Below are positions 8,650-17,135 of a DNA stretch of 64,000 bases, one piece after another. Each line of letters opens with the position of its first letter. Position 1 is the first letter of the stretch. Origin of the DNA: Xanthobacteraceae bacterium (GTDB lineage: Bacteria > Pseudomonadota > Alphaproteobacteria > Rhizobiales > Xanthobacteraceae); contig JAIESC010000010.1 of the NCBI GenBank assembly GCA_019746355.1, forward strand, positions 1 through 64,000, written 5' to 3'. The position numbers were made by a program, and so were the translations under genes. A model generated the notes under the pieces. It was given only the letters and a program-made list of their open reading frames with translations, ran no database searches and had not been told where the DNA came from.

Positions 8650-11277
8650 TCACGCCCTCTCCACAAAACTATCCACCACACGCTTTTCGCCCGCCCTGTC
8701 AAACGCGATCGTCAGCTTGTTGCCGTCGACCGCCACCACGTTGCCATTCCCGAATTTCTGGTGGAACACGCGGTCGCCGACGCCGAAGGCCGACACCGTG
8801 CCGGTCGATTTCGCCACCAGCTCGCCCTCGATGGTGAGCGGGGCGCGTCTTTTCGGCGCGCGCGCCGGGCGGCGTGAGGTCGCAGGCACCTCCAGCCCGT
8901 CGTCGTCATAGATCGGATCCACATGATCGAGCGAATCATCGCCCACACCCTTTTCGCCATACCGCGGCGCCCCGGTCTCCGAAAACCCGCCGCGCCCTCT
9001 GTTGGCCTGCGCGCGCTGCCAGCCGGGCGTGCCGTAGCTCGAGCCGAACGACTTCATCTCGTCGAATCGTGACGCGCCGTAGTTGCCGGAGCCGTAGCCG
9101 GCCTGGCCGAAGCCGCCCTTGCTCTCGGTGATCTCGACATGCGCCTCCGGCAGCTCGTCGAGGAAGCGCGAGGGGATGTTGGTCTGCCACATGCCGTGGG
9201 TGCGGCGGTTGGTGGCGAACATGATCTTGCAGCGTCGCCGCGCGCGGGTGATGCCGACATGGGCGAGGCGGCGCTCCTCCTCGAGGCCGGCGCGGCCCTG
9301 GTCGTCGAGCGTGCGCTGGCTCGGGAACAGGCCTTCCTCCCAGCCGGGCAGGAACACGGTGTCGAACTCCAGCCCCTTGGCCGAATGCAGCGTCATGATG
9401 CTGACCGCGTCCTCGGCCTCGCTGCGGTCGGTGTCCATCACCAGCGAGATGTGCTCGAGGAAGCCGGAGAGGTTCTCGAACTCCTCCATGGAGCGGATCA
9501 GCTCCTTCAGGTTCTCCAGGCGGCCGGCGGCGTCGGCGCTGCGGTCCTTCTGCCACATCTCCGTGTACCCGGACTCATCCAGCACGATCTCGGCCAATTG
9601 CGTGTGCGGCAGCGTCTCCTTCTGGCTGCGCCAGCGGTCGAAGCTCTCGATCAGGCCGTGCAGCGAATTGCGCGCCTTGGGCTTGAGCTCGTCGGTCAGG
9701 GCGACGGCGCGGGCGGCTTCGGTGAGCGGGATGCGGCGCTTGCGCGCGTGGTTGTGCAGGAGCTGGACGGTCGCGTCGCCGAGCCCGCGCTTCGGCGTGT
9801 TGACGATGCGCTCGAAGGCCAGGTCGTCGGCCGGCGAGTGGATGACGCGCAGATACGCCAGCGCGTCGCGGATCTCGGCGCGCTCGTAGAAGCGCGGGCC
9901 GCCGATCACGCGATAGGGCAGGCCGAGCGTGACGAAACGGTCTTCGAACTCGCGCATCTGGTAGGAGGCGCGCACGAGAATGGCGATCTCGTCGAGCTCG
10001 TGGCCCTTGCGCTGCAACTGCTCGATCTCCTCGCCGACCGCGCGGGCCTCCTCCTCGCTGTCCCAGCTGCCGGTGACGGTGACCTTCTCGCCCGGCTCGT
10101 CCTCGGTGCGCAGCGTCTTGCCGAGGCGGCCTTCGTTGTGGGCGATGAGATGGCTCGCCGCGGCGAGGATGTGGCCGGTGCTGCGGTAGTTGCGTTCGAG
10201 CCGGATCACCTTGGCGCCCGGAAAATCGTGCTCGAAGCGCAGGATGTTGTCGACCTCGGCGCCGCGCCAGCCGTAGATCGACTGGTCGTCGTCGCCGACG
10301 CAGCAGATGTTTTTGGGTGGGGTGCCGGCTTGAGGCACCCCGTCATTCCGGGGCGCGCCGTCAGGCGCGAACCCGGAATCCATACTCCCGGTGGTGGTTA
10401 TGGATTCCGGGTTCGCAGCTTCGCTGCGCCCCGGAATGACGGCAGTGGAGGTCGTTGGCTTTTGCGCCAGCAGCCGCAGCCACAGATACTGCGCGACGTT
10501 GGTGTCCTGATACTCGTCCACCAGGATGTAGCGGAATCTCCGCTGGTACTGCGCCAGCACCTCCGGGTTCTCGCGGAACAGCCGGATCATCTCCAGCAGC
10601 AGGTCGCCGAAGTCGGCGGCGTTGAGAACCTTCAGCCGCTCCTGGAACGCGGCATAGAGCTTCTTGCCGCGGCCGTTGGCGAAGGCGGCGGCCTCGCCGG
10701 ACGGCACCTGGTCCGGCGTGAGCCCGCGGTTCTTCCAGTGATCAATAAGCCCGGCCAGAACGCGGCCCGGCCAGCGCTTCTCGTCGATGCCCTCGGCCTC
10801 GAGCAGCTGCTTCAGCAGCCGGATCTGGTCGTCGGTGTCGAGGATGGTGAAGTCGCTTTTCAGCCCGACCAGCTCGGCGTGGCGGCGCAGGATTTTGACC
10901 CCGATGGAATGGAACGTGCCGAGCCACGGCATGCCCTCGACCGCCTGGCCGATCATGCGGCCGACCCGCTCCTTCATCTCGCGGGCGGCCTTGTTGGTGA
11001 AGGTGACGGCGAGGATGTCGCCGGGCCTCGCGCGGCCGGTGGCGAGGATGTGGGCGATCCGCGTGGTGAGCACGCGCGTTTTGCCGGTTCCGGCGCCGGC
11101 CAGCACCAGCACCGGGCCCTCCAGCGTCTCGACCGCGAGCCGCTGCTCCGGGTTCATGGTGTCGAGATAGCTGGTCGCGCCCGGGCGCGCCGCCATCGCG
11201 CGCGCGGCAATGCCGCCCGGCGCGGGGGACGGGGCGTTTACAGGCTCGAACGGTGGTTGCTTTGCCGGATCAGCCAC
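8650..11277 (-). CDS. uvrD: UvrD/PcrA-type DNA helicase with in-frame repeat insertion
   Basis: 875-residue superfamily 1A helicase acting in nucleotide excision and mismatch repair. Visible motifs: Q-motif region N-P-E-Q-R-L-A-V, Walker A A-G-A-G-T-G-K-T, motif Ia T-F-T-N-K-A-A, motif II V-D-E-Y-Q-D-T, motif III G-D-D-D-Q-S-I-Y-G-W-R-G-A, motif IV R-L-E-R-N-Y-R-S, motif V T-L-H-S-A-K-G-L-E-F and motif VI G-I-T-R-A-R-R. A C-terminal Tudor-like region follows a disordered Gly/Arg/Ser linker. Between motifs II and III about 40 residues are encoded by a complete family A palindrome (10341-10441) that keeps the frame open; relatives lack this. The first codon at 11277 is GTG; internal Met at residues 27 or 40 are possible alternative starts. 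Confidence 0.93.
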   Translation of the reverse strand: MADPAKQPPFEPVNAPSPAPGGIAARAMAARPGATSYLDTMNPEQRLAVETLEGPVLVLAGAGTGKTRVLTTRIAHILATGRARPGDILAVTFTNKAAREMKERVGRMIGQAVEGMPWLGTFHSIGVKILRRHAELVGLKSDFTILDTDDQIRLLKQLLEAEGIDEKRWPGRVLAGLIDHWKNRGLTPDQVPSGEAAAFANGRGKKLYAAFQERLKVLNAADFGDLLLEMIRLFRENPEVLAQYQRRFRYILVDEYQDTNVAQYLWLRLLAQKPTTSTAVIPGRSEAANPESITTTGSMDSGFAPDGAPRNDGVPQAGTPPKNICCVGDDDQSIYGWRGAEVDNILRFEHDFPGAKVIRLERNYRSTGHILAAASHLIAHNEGRLGKTLRTEDEPGEKVTVTGSWDSEEEARAVGEEIEQLQRKGHELDEIAILVRASYQMREFEDRFVTLGLPYRVIGGPRFYERAEIRDALAYLRVIHSPADDLAFERIVNTPKRGLGDATVQLLHNHARKRRIPLTEAARAVALTDELKPKARNSLHGLIESFDRWRSQKETLPHTQLAEIVLDESGYTEMWQKDRSADAAGRLENLKELIRSMEEFENLSGFLEHISLVMDTDRSEAEDAVSIMTLHSAKGLEFDTVFLPGWEEGLFPSQRTLDDQGRAGLEEERRLAHVGITRARRRCKIMFATNRRTHGMWQTNIPSRFLDELPEAHVEITESKGGFGQAGYGSGNYGASRFDEMKSFGSSYGTPGWQRAQANRGRGGFSETGAPRYGEKGVGDDSLDHVDPIYDDDGLEVPATSRRPARAPKRRAPLTIEGELVAKSTGTVSAFGVGDRVFHQKFGNGNVVAVDGNKLTIAFDRAGEKRVVDSFVERA
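10341..10441. repeat. Palindromic repeat family A, copy 2, inside uvrD
   Basis: Complete copy with both ends (CGTCATTCCGGGGCG and CGCCCCGGAATGACG) and both inner arms (CCCGGAATCCAT / ATGGATTCCGGG). Unlike the other five copies it lies inside a gene, between helicase motifs II and III, and is read through in frame as A-V-I-P-G-R-S-E-A-A-N-P-E-S ... G-A-P-R-N-D-G. Confidence 0.92.
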
Positions 11278-11368
11278 GACCCAGCCTTGTCACGGGAATC
11301 ATGGGTAGAAAATGGCACTCGGGGGCGGGATTTGCGAGGGGCGGAGGAGGATGTGGGGATAGCCGCGG

Positions 11369-11482
11369 CGTCATTCCGGGGCGCGCCGAAGGCGCGAGCC
11401 CGGAATCCAGTTCCGGAGAAAATCTTTGTTTGTCTGTCTGGATTCCGGGCTCGCACGCTTCGCATGCGCCCCGGAATGACCG
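11369..11482. repeat. Palindromic repeat family A, copy 3
   Basis: Same bounding sequence CGTCATTCCGGGGCG ... GCGCCCCGGAATGACCG and inner arms GCCCGGAATCCAG / TGGATTCCGGGC. It lies in the short gap between the cyclase gene end (11504) and the start of uvrD (11277), both on the minus strand. Confidence 0.9.
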
Positions 11483-11503
11483 TGGTGAGAGGTACGGGCG
11501 CCT

Positions 11504-13654
11504 TTACTTCTCGTCCTGCGCGCTGACCGGTTCCCAGTCGGGGCCAGGCGGGTTGTGCGCAAGCTTTTTCACGCGTTGCAGAAATAGCGCCGAGGGCGGA
11601 TCGTCGGCGGCTACAGAAGCGAACTGCTCGGCGGCGCCCTTGAAATCGCGGGCGCGGTAGCGGGCAAGGCCTTCGGCGTAAGCCTGCGCGCGGGCGGTGA
11701 GCTCCGGCGCGACCTGACCGCGCTCGCCGAGCGGCTCGTAGATCTTCACCGCCTGGGTCCGGCCCTTGACGCGGATGGCGTCGAGCTCGCGCCACGTAAA
11801 TGCCGGGCCGGTCTGCGCGACGGTGGCGTCGGAGGCGATGATGGTGGTGCCGTAGAGCTTGTTGGCGCCCTCGAGCCGCGAGGCGAGGTTCACCATGTCG
11901 CCCATCACCGTGTAGTTGAAGCGGCGGCGCGAGCCGATGTTGCCGACCAGCGCCTCGCCGGAGTTGAGGCCGATGCGCTGGCGGACTGAACCGCCGAACG
12001 CGGCGCGGACCTTTTCCAGCGCGCCGAGTGTCTGCGCGCATTGCAGCGCCGCGTGAACCGCGTTGCTGGCGTGCCGCGAATCGTCGAGCGGCGCGCCGAA
12101 CACCGCGACGATGGCGTCGCCGATGTACTTGTCGACGAAGCCGCCATGGGCCTCGATCACGTCGGTCATGGCCGAGAGATATTCGTTCATCGCCGCCACG
12201 AGCTCGGTCGGCGGGATGGTCTCGGCGAACGTCGAGAAGTTGGCAATGTCGGAGAAGTAGACCGTGACGTTGCGGGTCTCGCCGCCGAGCGCCGGCGGCT
12301 TGTTCGAGGCGAGCATCTTCTCGATCACCGACGGCGCGAGATAGAGCGCGAAGCTCTGGCGCAGCAGCCGCTTGCCCTTGTCGGCGACGACGAAGCGGTA
12401 GCCGACCGTGGCGCCGAGCGCGACCACCGCCGCAAGCCCGGGGTCGACCACCGGCAGCGCCACGGCGCGGCCGAACGCGGCGGTCGCCGCCGCGACCCAG
12501 GCGGCGATGATGCCGAGCGTCGCGAGCGTGGCCATGACCGGGCCGAGCGCCAGCGCCGCAAGCGCGGCCAGCGCCGAGAGGATGAACGCGACGATGCCGG
12601 TGCCGATCGGGCCGAATTCAGTGAGCCCATCGCCGCGGATCAGGTTGTTGACCGCGGTGGCGTGGATATAGACGCCCGGGATCGAGTCGCGCTTGAAGGT
12701 CTGGCCCTCGGGCGGCGCGAGCAGGGCGCAGCGCGCGGCGCGGGCGCCTTCCGGCGCTGTGGCGAAGCGCTTCGAGGTGATCTTGCGGTCCTCGACGTCG
12801 AGCACGGTGCCGATCAGCACGACCTTGCCGGCGAAGTTCTTGCGGAAGAACTCCTTGTCGTCCCTGGTGGCGCAGGCGCTCAGATCCGCGAAGCTGTAGG
12901 TCGGGATATCGTCGGCGCCGCCCTCGAAGTTGAGCACCACGGTGTCCGGCACGGTGCTCGATCCGACGGCGGGTGTGGTGCGGCCGGTGGCGCGCGCGGC
13001 GAGCTCCGCGGCCATCGATGGAATCCGTTCGCCGTCGACTTCGAACCAGAGCGGCACGCGGCGGATCACGTCGTCATGGTCGGTGTGCACGTTGAGCGCG
13101 CGGATGTTGCGGCCGTGGCCTATGGCGGCGCGCTGGCCGGGCGAGGGCAGCACCGGGCTCTGCTGGTGCTGCACCTGGCCGAGCACCACCTTGCCGGCGC
13201 GGGCGCCGGCGGCGAGCGCGCGCAGATAATCGCGGTCGAAGCCGCGCACGCGTGCGCCAAGGGTTTGTGCGCCAAGGGGGTGTGCACCAAGCGTTTCGTC
13301 GCCGAACGGCATCGCCGACTGCTCGATCGAGGTCGGCAGCACGATGTCGAAGCCGACCACCTTGGCGCCGCCGCCGATGAGCGCGGTCAGCACCTGGCCG
13401 ATCTCGCGGGTCCAGGTGACGGTCGGCGTGCCCTCGAACGGCGGGGTGCGGAAGGTCTCCTCGTCGAACACCACGGCGACGGCGGGCGAGGCGGCCGGCT
13501 GGTGCGCGTTGCCGAAGACCCGCCAGTGCAGCGCGGTGAGGAGGTCGATCGAGCGGCCATGGAAGATATCGAGCGCGGGCGAGGCCGCGACGAAGGCGGT
13601 GACGCCCGCGATCAGCAGGGCGGCGAGCGCGGCGCGCGGTTGGACCTGGTCCAT
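11504..13654 (-). CDS. CHASE2 domain class III adenylate/guanylate cyclase
   Basis: 716-residue membrane sensor cyclase. After an N-terminal TM helix comes an extracytoplasmic CHASE2 domain (about 35-340), then about three TM helices, then a class III nucleotidyl cyclase catalytic domain from about residue 459. Catalytic features seen: metal Asp in Y-F-S-D-I-A-N-F, second metal Asp in D-K-Y-I-G-D-A-I-V-A-V-F-G with the preceding Lys compatible with ATP selectivity, and the transition-state pair in V-M-G-D-M-V-N-L-A-S-R-L-E. It should make cAMP or cGMP in response to an unknown periplasmic signal. The start is uncertain: ATG 13654 or an upstream in-frame ATG at 13687. A short degenerate repeat (L-G-A-H-P-L-G-A-Q-T-L-G-A) occurs in the CHASE2 domain near 13255-13310. 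Confidence 0.9.
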   Translation of the reverse strand: MDQVQPRAALAALLIAGVTAFVAASPALDIFHGRSIDLLTALHWRVFGNAHQPAASPAVAVVFDEETFRTPPFEGTPTVTWTREIGQVLTALIGGGAKVVGFDIVLPTSIEQSAMPFGDETLGAHPLGAQTLGARVRGFDRDYLRALAAGARAGKVVLGQVQHQQSPVLPSPGQRAAIGHGRNIRALNVHTDHDDVIRRVPLWFEVDGERIPSMAAELAARATGRTTPAVGSSTVPDTVVLNFEGGADDIPTYSFADLSACATRDDKEFFRKNFAGKVVLIGTVLDVEDRKITSKRFATAPEGARAARCALLAPPEGQTFKRDSIPGVYIHATAVNNLIRGDGLTEFGPIGTGIVAFILSALAALAALALGPVMATLATLGIIAAWVAAATAAFGRAVALPVVDPGLAAVVALGATVGYRFVVADKGKRLLRQSFALYLAPSVIEKMLASNKPPALGGETRNVTVYFSDIANFSTFAETIPPTELVAAMNEYLSAMTDVIEAHGGFVDKYIGDAIVAVFGAPLDDSRHASNAVHAALQCAQTLGALEKVRAAFGGSVRQRIGLNSGEALVGNIGSRRRFNYTVMGDMVNLASRLEGANKLYGTTIIASDATVAQTGPAFTWRELDAIRVKGRTQAVKIYEPLGERGQVAPELTARAQAYAEGLARYRARDFKGAAEQFASVAADDPPSALFLQRVKKLAHNPPGPDWEPVSAQDEK

Positions 13655-13733
13655 GAGACGGAGCGTGATCGCTGTTGGTGGAAACACTCACGGCATCGGC
13701 GGTGTCACAACGGTTGCTGAAAATCTCTCCTGC

Positions 13734-13873
13734 GGTCATTCCGGGACGCCGCGAAGCGGCGGGCCCGGAATCCAGAAAAGCGCGAAATCCCGATGTAACT
13801 GGATTCCGGGCTCGCGCCCATAGCGCGTCGAAGACGCGCGTAAACGCGCTGGTCGGCGCGCCCCGGAATGACC
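13734..13873. repeat. Palindromic repeat family A, copy 4 (with inner GCGCGT module)
   Basis: Bounded by GTCATTCCGGGaCGCCGCG and CGCCCCGGAATGACCGC. Beside the usual arms it contains an extra block reading AGCGCGTCGAAGACGCGCG plus AAACGCGCT, which recurs in copy 6 and alone near 38178. It fills most of the gap between the cyclase gene and the secreted-protein gene upstream of it; nothing else is seen there. Confidence 0.88.
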
Positions 13874-13956
13874 GCGGGAGAGTTTCAGCGCCTGCTAACC
13901 TAAAGCAAACGCGCGCCAAATCCACGCGTCACGTCCACGCGCGCGCGGCGAAATCC

Positions 13957-14676
13957 TCAGCCGGGAGGAAAGCGCAGCAGCCGGCTGACCACCGGGGTCT
14001 TGCCGGTTTTGGCCTTGGCGTCCACCTTGAACATCACCTTGCGGCTGCCGAGGGTCGCGGTGTAGATCGCGCCGCGCTTGAGCTTGGTGTTGCTCTTGGC
14101 CAAGTCGTAGAAGCCGCCATTGGCGAACGACTCGTCGAGCTCGACGGTGAAATGCTCGTTCGGCCTGGCCTGCCCGTTGATCTGGCGCTCGATGACGAGC
14201 GAGCGGGCCTCGCCGGCGCGCAGCTTCGGAATCTGCACCACCGGTGTGACCGCATAGAGGGTCGGATCGAAGCTTGCGTTCTGCAGCCGGAACGACGAGG
14301 CGCCGCTGGCGTTGGCCTGCTGCGCGCTGAGCTTCATGTTGCCGCCGTTGCACGGCACCTTGGAGCGCACGATCTTGCCGCCCTCGACCTCGCTCTTGTC
14401 CGCGCCGACATGGACCGTGCCGCCGGTGATGGTCTCGTGCGCGCAGGACTTCAGATAGCTGAGCACCAGCACGTCCTGCGGCGCGAGCTTGATCACCTGT
14501 CCGGTGCCGACATAGTCCATGAACTCGACGTCGGCGGACGCGCTTTTGACGTCCTCCACCAGCGCGATGGGAACGAGCGGCGCGGGCGCCTTCGCGAACG
14601 CTTCACTGGACAGGACTTGGCTGGACAGAACGACGACAGCGGCCCCAGCAGCCGCCATGAGAGCCATTTTCGTCAT
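13957..14676 (-). CDS. Secreted protein of unknown function
   Basis: 239-residue protein starting with a clear signal peptide (M-T-K-M-A-L-M-A-A-A-G-A-A-V-V-V-L, cleavage near A-F-A-K). The mature part is mostly predicted beta-strand, with two Cys (S-C-A-H and V-P-C-N-G-G) that could form a disulfide. A VEFMDYVGTGQVIKL-like start and an early S-Y-L-K-S-C-A-H segment are the most distinctive parts; I do not recognise a family. ATG 14676 is chosen because GGGAG precedes it and the frame upstream lacks a signal. It lies just upstream of, and on the same strand as, the CHASE2 cyclase gene and may be a periplasmic partner, which is inference. Confidence 0.75.
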   Translation of the reverse strand: MTKMALMAAAGAAVVVLSSQVLSSEAFAKAPAPLVPIALVEDVKSASADVEFMDYVGTGQVIKLAPQDVLVLSYLKSCAHETITGGTVHVGADKSEVEGGKIVRSKVPCNGGNMKLSAQQANASGASSFRLQNASFDPTLYAVTPVVQIPKLRAGEARSLVIERQINGQARPNEHFTVELDESFANGGFYDLAKSNTKLKRGAIYTATLGSRKVMFKVDAKAKTGKTPVVSRLLRFPPG

Positions 14677-14826
14677 CCGACGATCTCCCGACTCCCGCTT
14701 CCCCGACGGGCTTCTAGCATGAAGCGCCAGGATCGCCATCCCGGCACCGAGATCGTTTCCACGCCCGGAAGGGCTTGTGGTCGGCAAAGATGGAGAGAAA
14801 ATGGCAGGCAGAACATAGGTTTGGGG

Positions 14827-14852
14827 AGGCCGGTGCGGGTGCCCGGCCTTTT
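14827..14852 (+). terminator. Terminator-like hairpin in the 5' leader of the quinone oxidoreductase gene
   Basis: AGGCCGG and CCGGCCT form a 7-bp stem around a G-rich loop and are followed by TTTT. The hairpin ends about 22 nt before the ATG at 14874. It could stop upstream transcription or act as an attenuator; the sequence alone does not decide. Confidence 0.4.
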
Positions 14853-14873
14853 GGCATTGCCGGGGGCTTTACC

Positions 14874-15872
14874 ATGAAGGCGATTTTGCTGAGGCGCACC
14901 GGCGACCCCTCGGTCCTGGAATACTGCGACGTTCCGACGCCCCGGCCGGGTCCCGGCGAGGTGCTGGTTGCGGCCGACACCATCGGGGTGAGCCGGCCGG
15001 AGCTCCTGGTGCGGCGCGGGGTCTATCCGTGGATGCCGCCGCTGCCCGCCATTCCCGGCATCGAGATGGCCGGGACGGTGGCCGAGCCCGGGCCGGGCGC
15101 GAGCCGCTTTGCGGCCGGGCAGAAGGTCTATGTCACCGCCCGCGAACTGCCGGTGCGCGCCGGCTGCTATGCCGAATTCATAGCGGTGCCGGAGCGGGCG
15201 CTGTTTCCGCTGGCGCCGGAAACCGATCTCGAAGCCGCGGCGTGTCTGTCGAACTATCAGGTGGCGTGGCATCTCCTGCACACCGCGACGCGCGGCGCGC
15301 CGGGGCGGTCGGTGCTGATCGGCCAGGCCTCGGGCGGGCTCGGCAGCGCCGCGGTGCAGCTTGCGAAGCTTGCGGACATGACGGCGATCGCGCTGGTTGG
15401 CTCGGCGGAGAAAGCGCGGGCGCTGACGGCGTACGGCGCGGATCACGTGATCGATTATTCCGTCGAAGACGTCGCGTCGCGCGTGGCGGAGATCACCGGC
15501 GGCATCGGCGTCGATCTCGTGCTCGATGCGGCCGGTGGTGCGGATTTCGCAAAGTATCTCGCGATGCTCGGGCCGTTCGGGCTCGCGGTGTCCTACGGCA
15601 AGCTCACAGGCGCGATCGAGGCGAATGTGGTGCCGGGCCTCGACCAGGGGCCGGGCTATCTCAACAGCACGGCGGTGCGGATATTCACCATGCACACGCT
15701 CGACGATAAGCCGCAGGTGCGGGCGCTGTCGATGAACGATCTGATCGCGAAGCTTGCGGCGGGCGCGATCAAGCCGCTGATCCATGCGCGGCTGCCGCTG
15801 AAGGATGCCCGGCGGGCGCATGAGATGATCGAGGCGCGCGAGGTGATCGGGAAGATTTTGCTGAAGCCGTAA
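14874..15872 (+). CDS. Zinc-independent MDR oxidoreductase, NAD(P)H:quinone reductase-like
   Basis: 332-residue medium-chain dehydrogenase/reductase of the quinone oxidoreductase group. The N-terminal GroES-like domain begins M-K-A-I-L-L-R-R-T-G and includes P-A-I-P-G-I-E-M-A-G. The cofactor-binding Rossmann domain has G-Q-A-S-G-G-L-G-S-A-A-V-Q-L-A-K. The catalytic and structural zinc cysteines of alcohol dehydrogenases are absent, pointing to NADPH-dependent reduction of quinones or enones in the cytoplasm. Start at ATG 14874, the family N-terminus. The natural substrate is unknown. Confidence 0.88.
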   Translation: MKAILLRRTGDPSVLEYCDVPTPRPGPGEVLVAADTIGVSRPELLVRRGVYPWMPPLPAIPGIEMAGTVAEPGPGASRFAAGQKVYVTARELPVRAGCYAEFIAVPERALFPLAPETDLEAAACLSNYQVAWHLLHTATRGAPGRSVLIGQASGGLGSAAVQLAKLADMTAIALVGSAEKARALTAYGADHVIDYSVEDVASRVAEITGGIGVDLVLDAAGGADFAKYLAMLGPFGLAVSYGKLTGAIEANVVPGLDQGPGYLNSTAVRIFTMHTLDDKPQVRALSMNDLIAKLAAGAIKPLIHARLPLKDARRAHEMIEAREVIGKILLKP

Positions 15873-15879
15873 CCACCGC

Positions 15880-15984
15880 CGTCATTCCGGGGCGCCGCGA
15901 AGCGGCGAGCCCGGAATCCAGTCAAGCATTCGGAGTGCGGCTCTGGATTCCGGGTTCGCGCCTAACGGCGCGCCCCGGAATGAC
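15880..15984. repeat. Palindromic repeat family A, copy 5
   Basis: Bounded by CGTCATTCCGGGGCGCCGCG and CGCGCCCCGGAATGAC with inner arms AGCCCGGAATCCAG / CTGGATTCCGGGTT. It sits between the convergent quinone oxidoreductase and TctC-like genes, where it could also fold as a bidirectional terminator stem. Confidence 0.9.
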
Positions 15985-15990
15985 CCATTG

Positions 15991-16953
15991 CTACTGCGCC
16001 GCCTTGATCCCCAGCAGCCGCCCCGTCTCCGCCGCCTGCGCCTTCTGCTTGTCGATCGCGGCGGCAAACTCCGCGGCGCTGCCCGGGTTCACCACCTGGC
16101 CGGTGGCGGTCAGGCGCTCGACGATCGAAGGATCGCGCAGCAGCTCGGTGATGTCGGCGGCGATGCGGTCGCGCGCGGCTTGCGGCAGGTTGCGCGGGCC
16201 GAACACGCCGACCAGCCCGTCGATGGTCATGTCGGGGAAGCCCGCTTCCGCGGCGGTCGGCACGTTCGGCACCGCGGCGGCGCGCTGGCTTGCGGTGAAG
16301 GCGAGCACCTTCAGCTTGCCGCCCTCGATCAGCGGCCGGACGATGGCATAGGCCGCCATCATCATCTGGATGCGGCCCTCGGCGAGGTCCTGCGCCGCCT
16401 GCACGGTGTTGCGGTACGGCACCTTGGTGATCTCGACGCCGGCCTTCTTCTGGAAGCCCTCGAAGATGAAGTCGAAGAAGCCGGTGATGGTCGCCCAGTT
16501 GAGCTTGCCGGGCTGGGCCTTGGCGGTGTCGATCAGCTCCTTCAGCGAGTTGATCGGCGAGGAGGCCGGCACCACCACCGCGACCAGGGTGTTGGTCATG
16601 CGCACCAGCGGCACGAGCTCGCGGGCATCGTAGGGCATCTTGTCGTGCATCCACGGGTGATGCGTGAACGACGAGGTCGGCGACATCAGCAGCGTGTGGT
16701 CGTCGCCCGCGCCGGTGAACGAGGTGATGGCGACGACGCCGTCGCCGCCCGGCTTGTTCTCGATCACCACCGACTGGCCCCATTTCGCGGAGAGCTTGTC
16801 GCCCAAGAGCCGCGCGGTGATGTCGACGCCGGCGCCCGGGCCGAGCGGGATGACGAATTTCACCGGCCGCTGCGGCCAGGATTGGGCGTGGCTTTGCGTC
16901 GGCGTGCCGAGTGCAAACACTGAAAGTACAAAGAGGGCAGCAAGGCGCAGCAT
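15991..16953 (-). CDS. TctC/Bug-family substrate-binding protein 1
   Basis: 320-residue periplasmic binding protein of the tripartite tricarboxylate transporter (TTT) family. It has a signal peptide (cleavage near S-H-A-Q), then the family N-terminus W-P-Q-R-P-V-K-F-V-I-P-L-G-P-G-A-G-V-D-I-T-A-R, with the ligand-binding loop and the V-I-E-N-K-P-G-G-D-G segment. The usual P-x-x-P-G-G/A-G motif appears as P-L-G-P-G-A-G. No tctA/tctB membrane genes adjoin it, so it must use a transporter elsewhere or act in sensing. The ligand is probably a carboxylate, otherwise unknown. Confidence 0.9.
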   Translation of the reverse strand: MLRLAALFVLSVFALGTPTQSHAQSWPQRPVKFVIPLGPGAGVDITARLLGDKLSAKWGQSVVIENKPGGDGVVAITSFTGAGDDHTLLMSPTSSFTHHPWMHDKMPYDARELVPLVRMTNTLVAVVVPASSPINSLKELIDTAKAQPGKLNWATITGFFDFIFEGFQKKAGVEITKVPYRNTVQAAQDLAEGRIQMMMAAYAIVRPLIEGGKLKVLAFTASQRAAAVPNVPTAAEAGFPDMTIDGLVGVFGPRNLPQAARDRIAADITELLRDPSIVERLTATGQVVNPGSAAEFAAAIDKQKAQAAETGRLLGIKAAQ

Positions 16954-16976
16954 TTTGTTCTCCGGCGTTGTCTTAG

Positions 16977-17135
16977 AGCGCTTTTCTAGTTGGTTTGCCT
17001 CAACCTATCCACGTCATGGCCAGGCTTGTCCCGGCCATCTCGCTCAGGCGGGCACGGTGCTTCCCTAAGCGAGATGCGCGGGTCAAGCCCGCGCATGACG
17101 GGGAAATAGCAGTGCGAACCAACTGGAAACCGCTC
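16977..17135. repeat. Palindromic repeat family B, copy 2
   Basis: Same block order as the copy at 3523: GCGCTTTTCTAGTTGGTTTG, CACGTCATGGCCAGGCTTGTCCCGGCCAT, GCGGGTCAAGCCCGCGCATGACGGGG, then AACCAACTGGAAACCGCTC. It reaches to the stop codon of the next minus-strand gene (17134-17136). Confidence 0.85.

Noticed and set aside
9139..11526. A 795-codon open frame on the plus strand opposite uvrD, and similar long antisense frames elsewhere (for example 12041-13720, 53955-55553, 56945-59590)
   Set aside because: They mirror strong coding genes on the other strand, have Arg/His/Glu-rich composition typical of GC-rich shadow frames, and lack ribosome sites and domains.
14827..14852. Riboswitch before the quinone oxidoreductase gene
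   Set aside because: Only one terminator-like hairpin is seen; no aptamer-like conserved elements.
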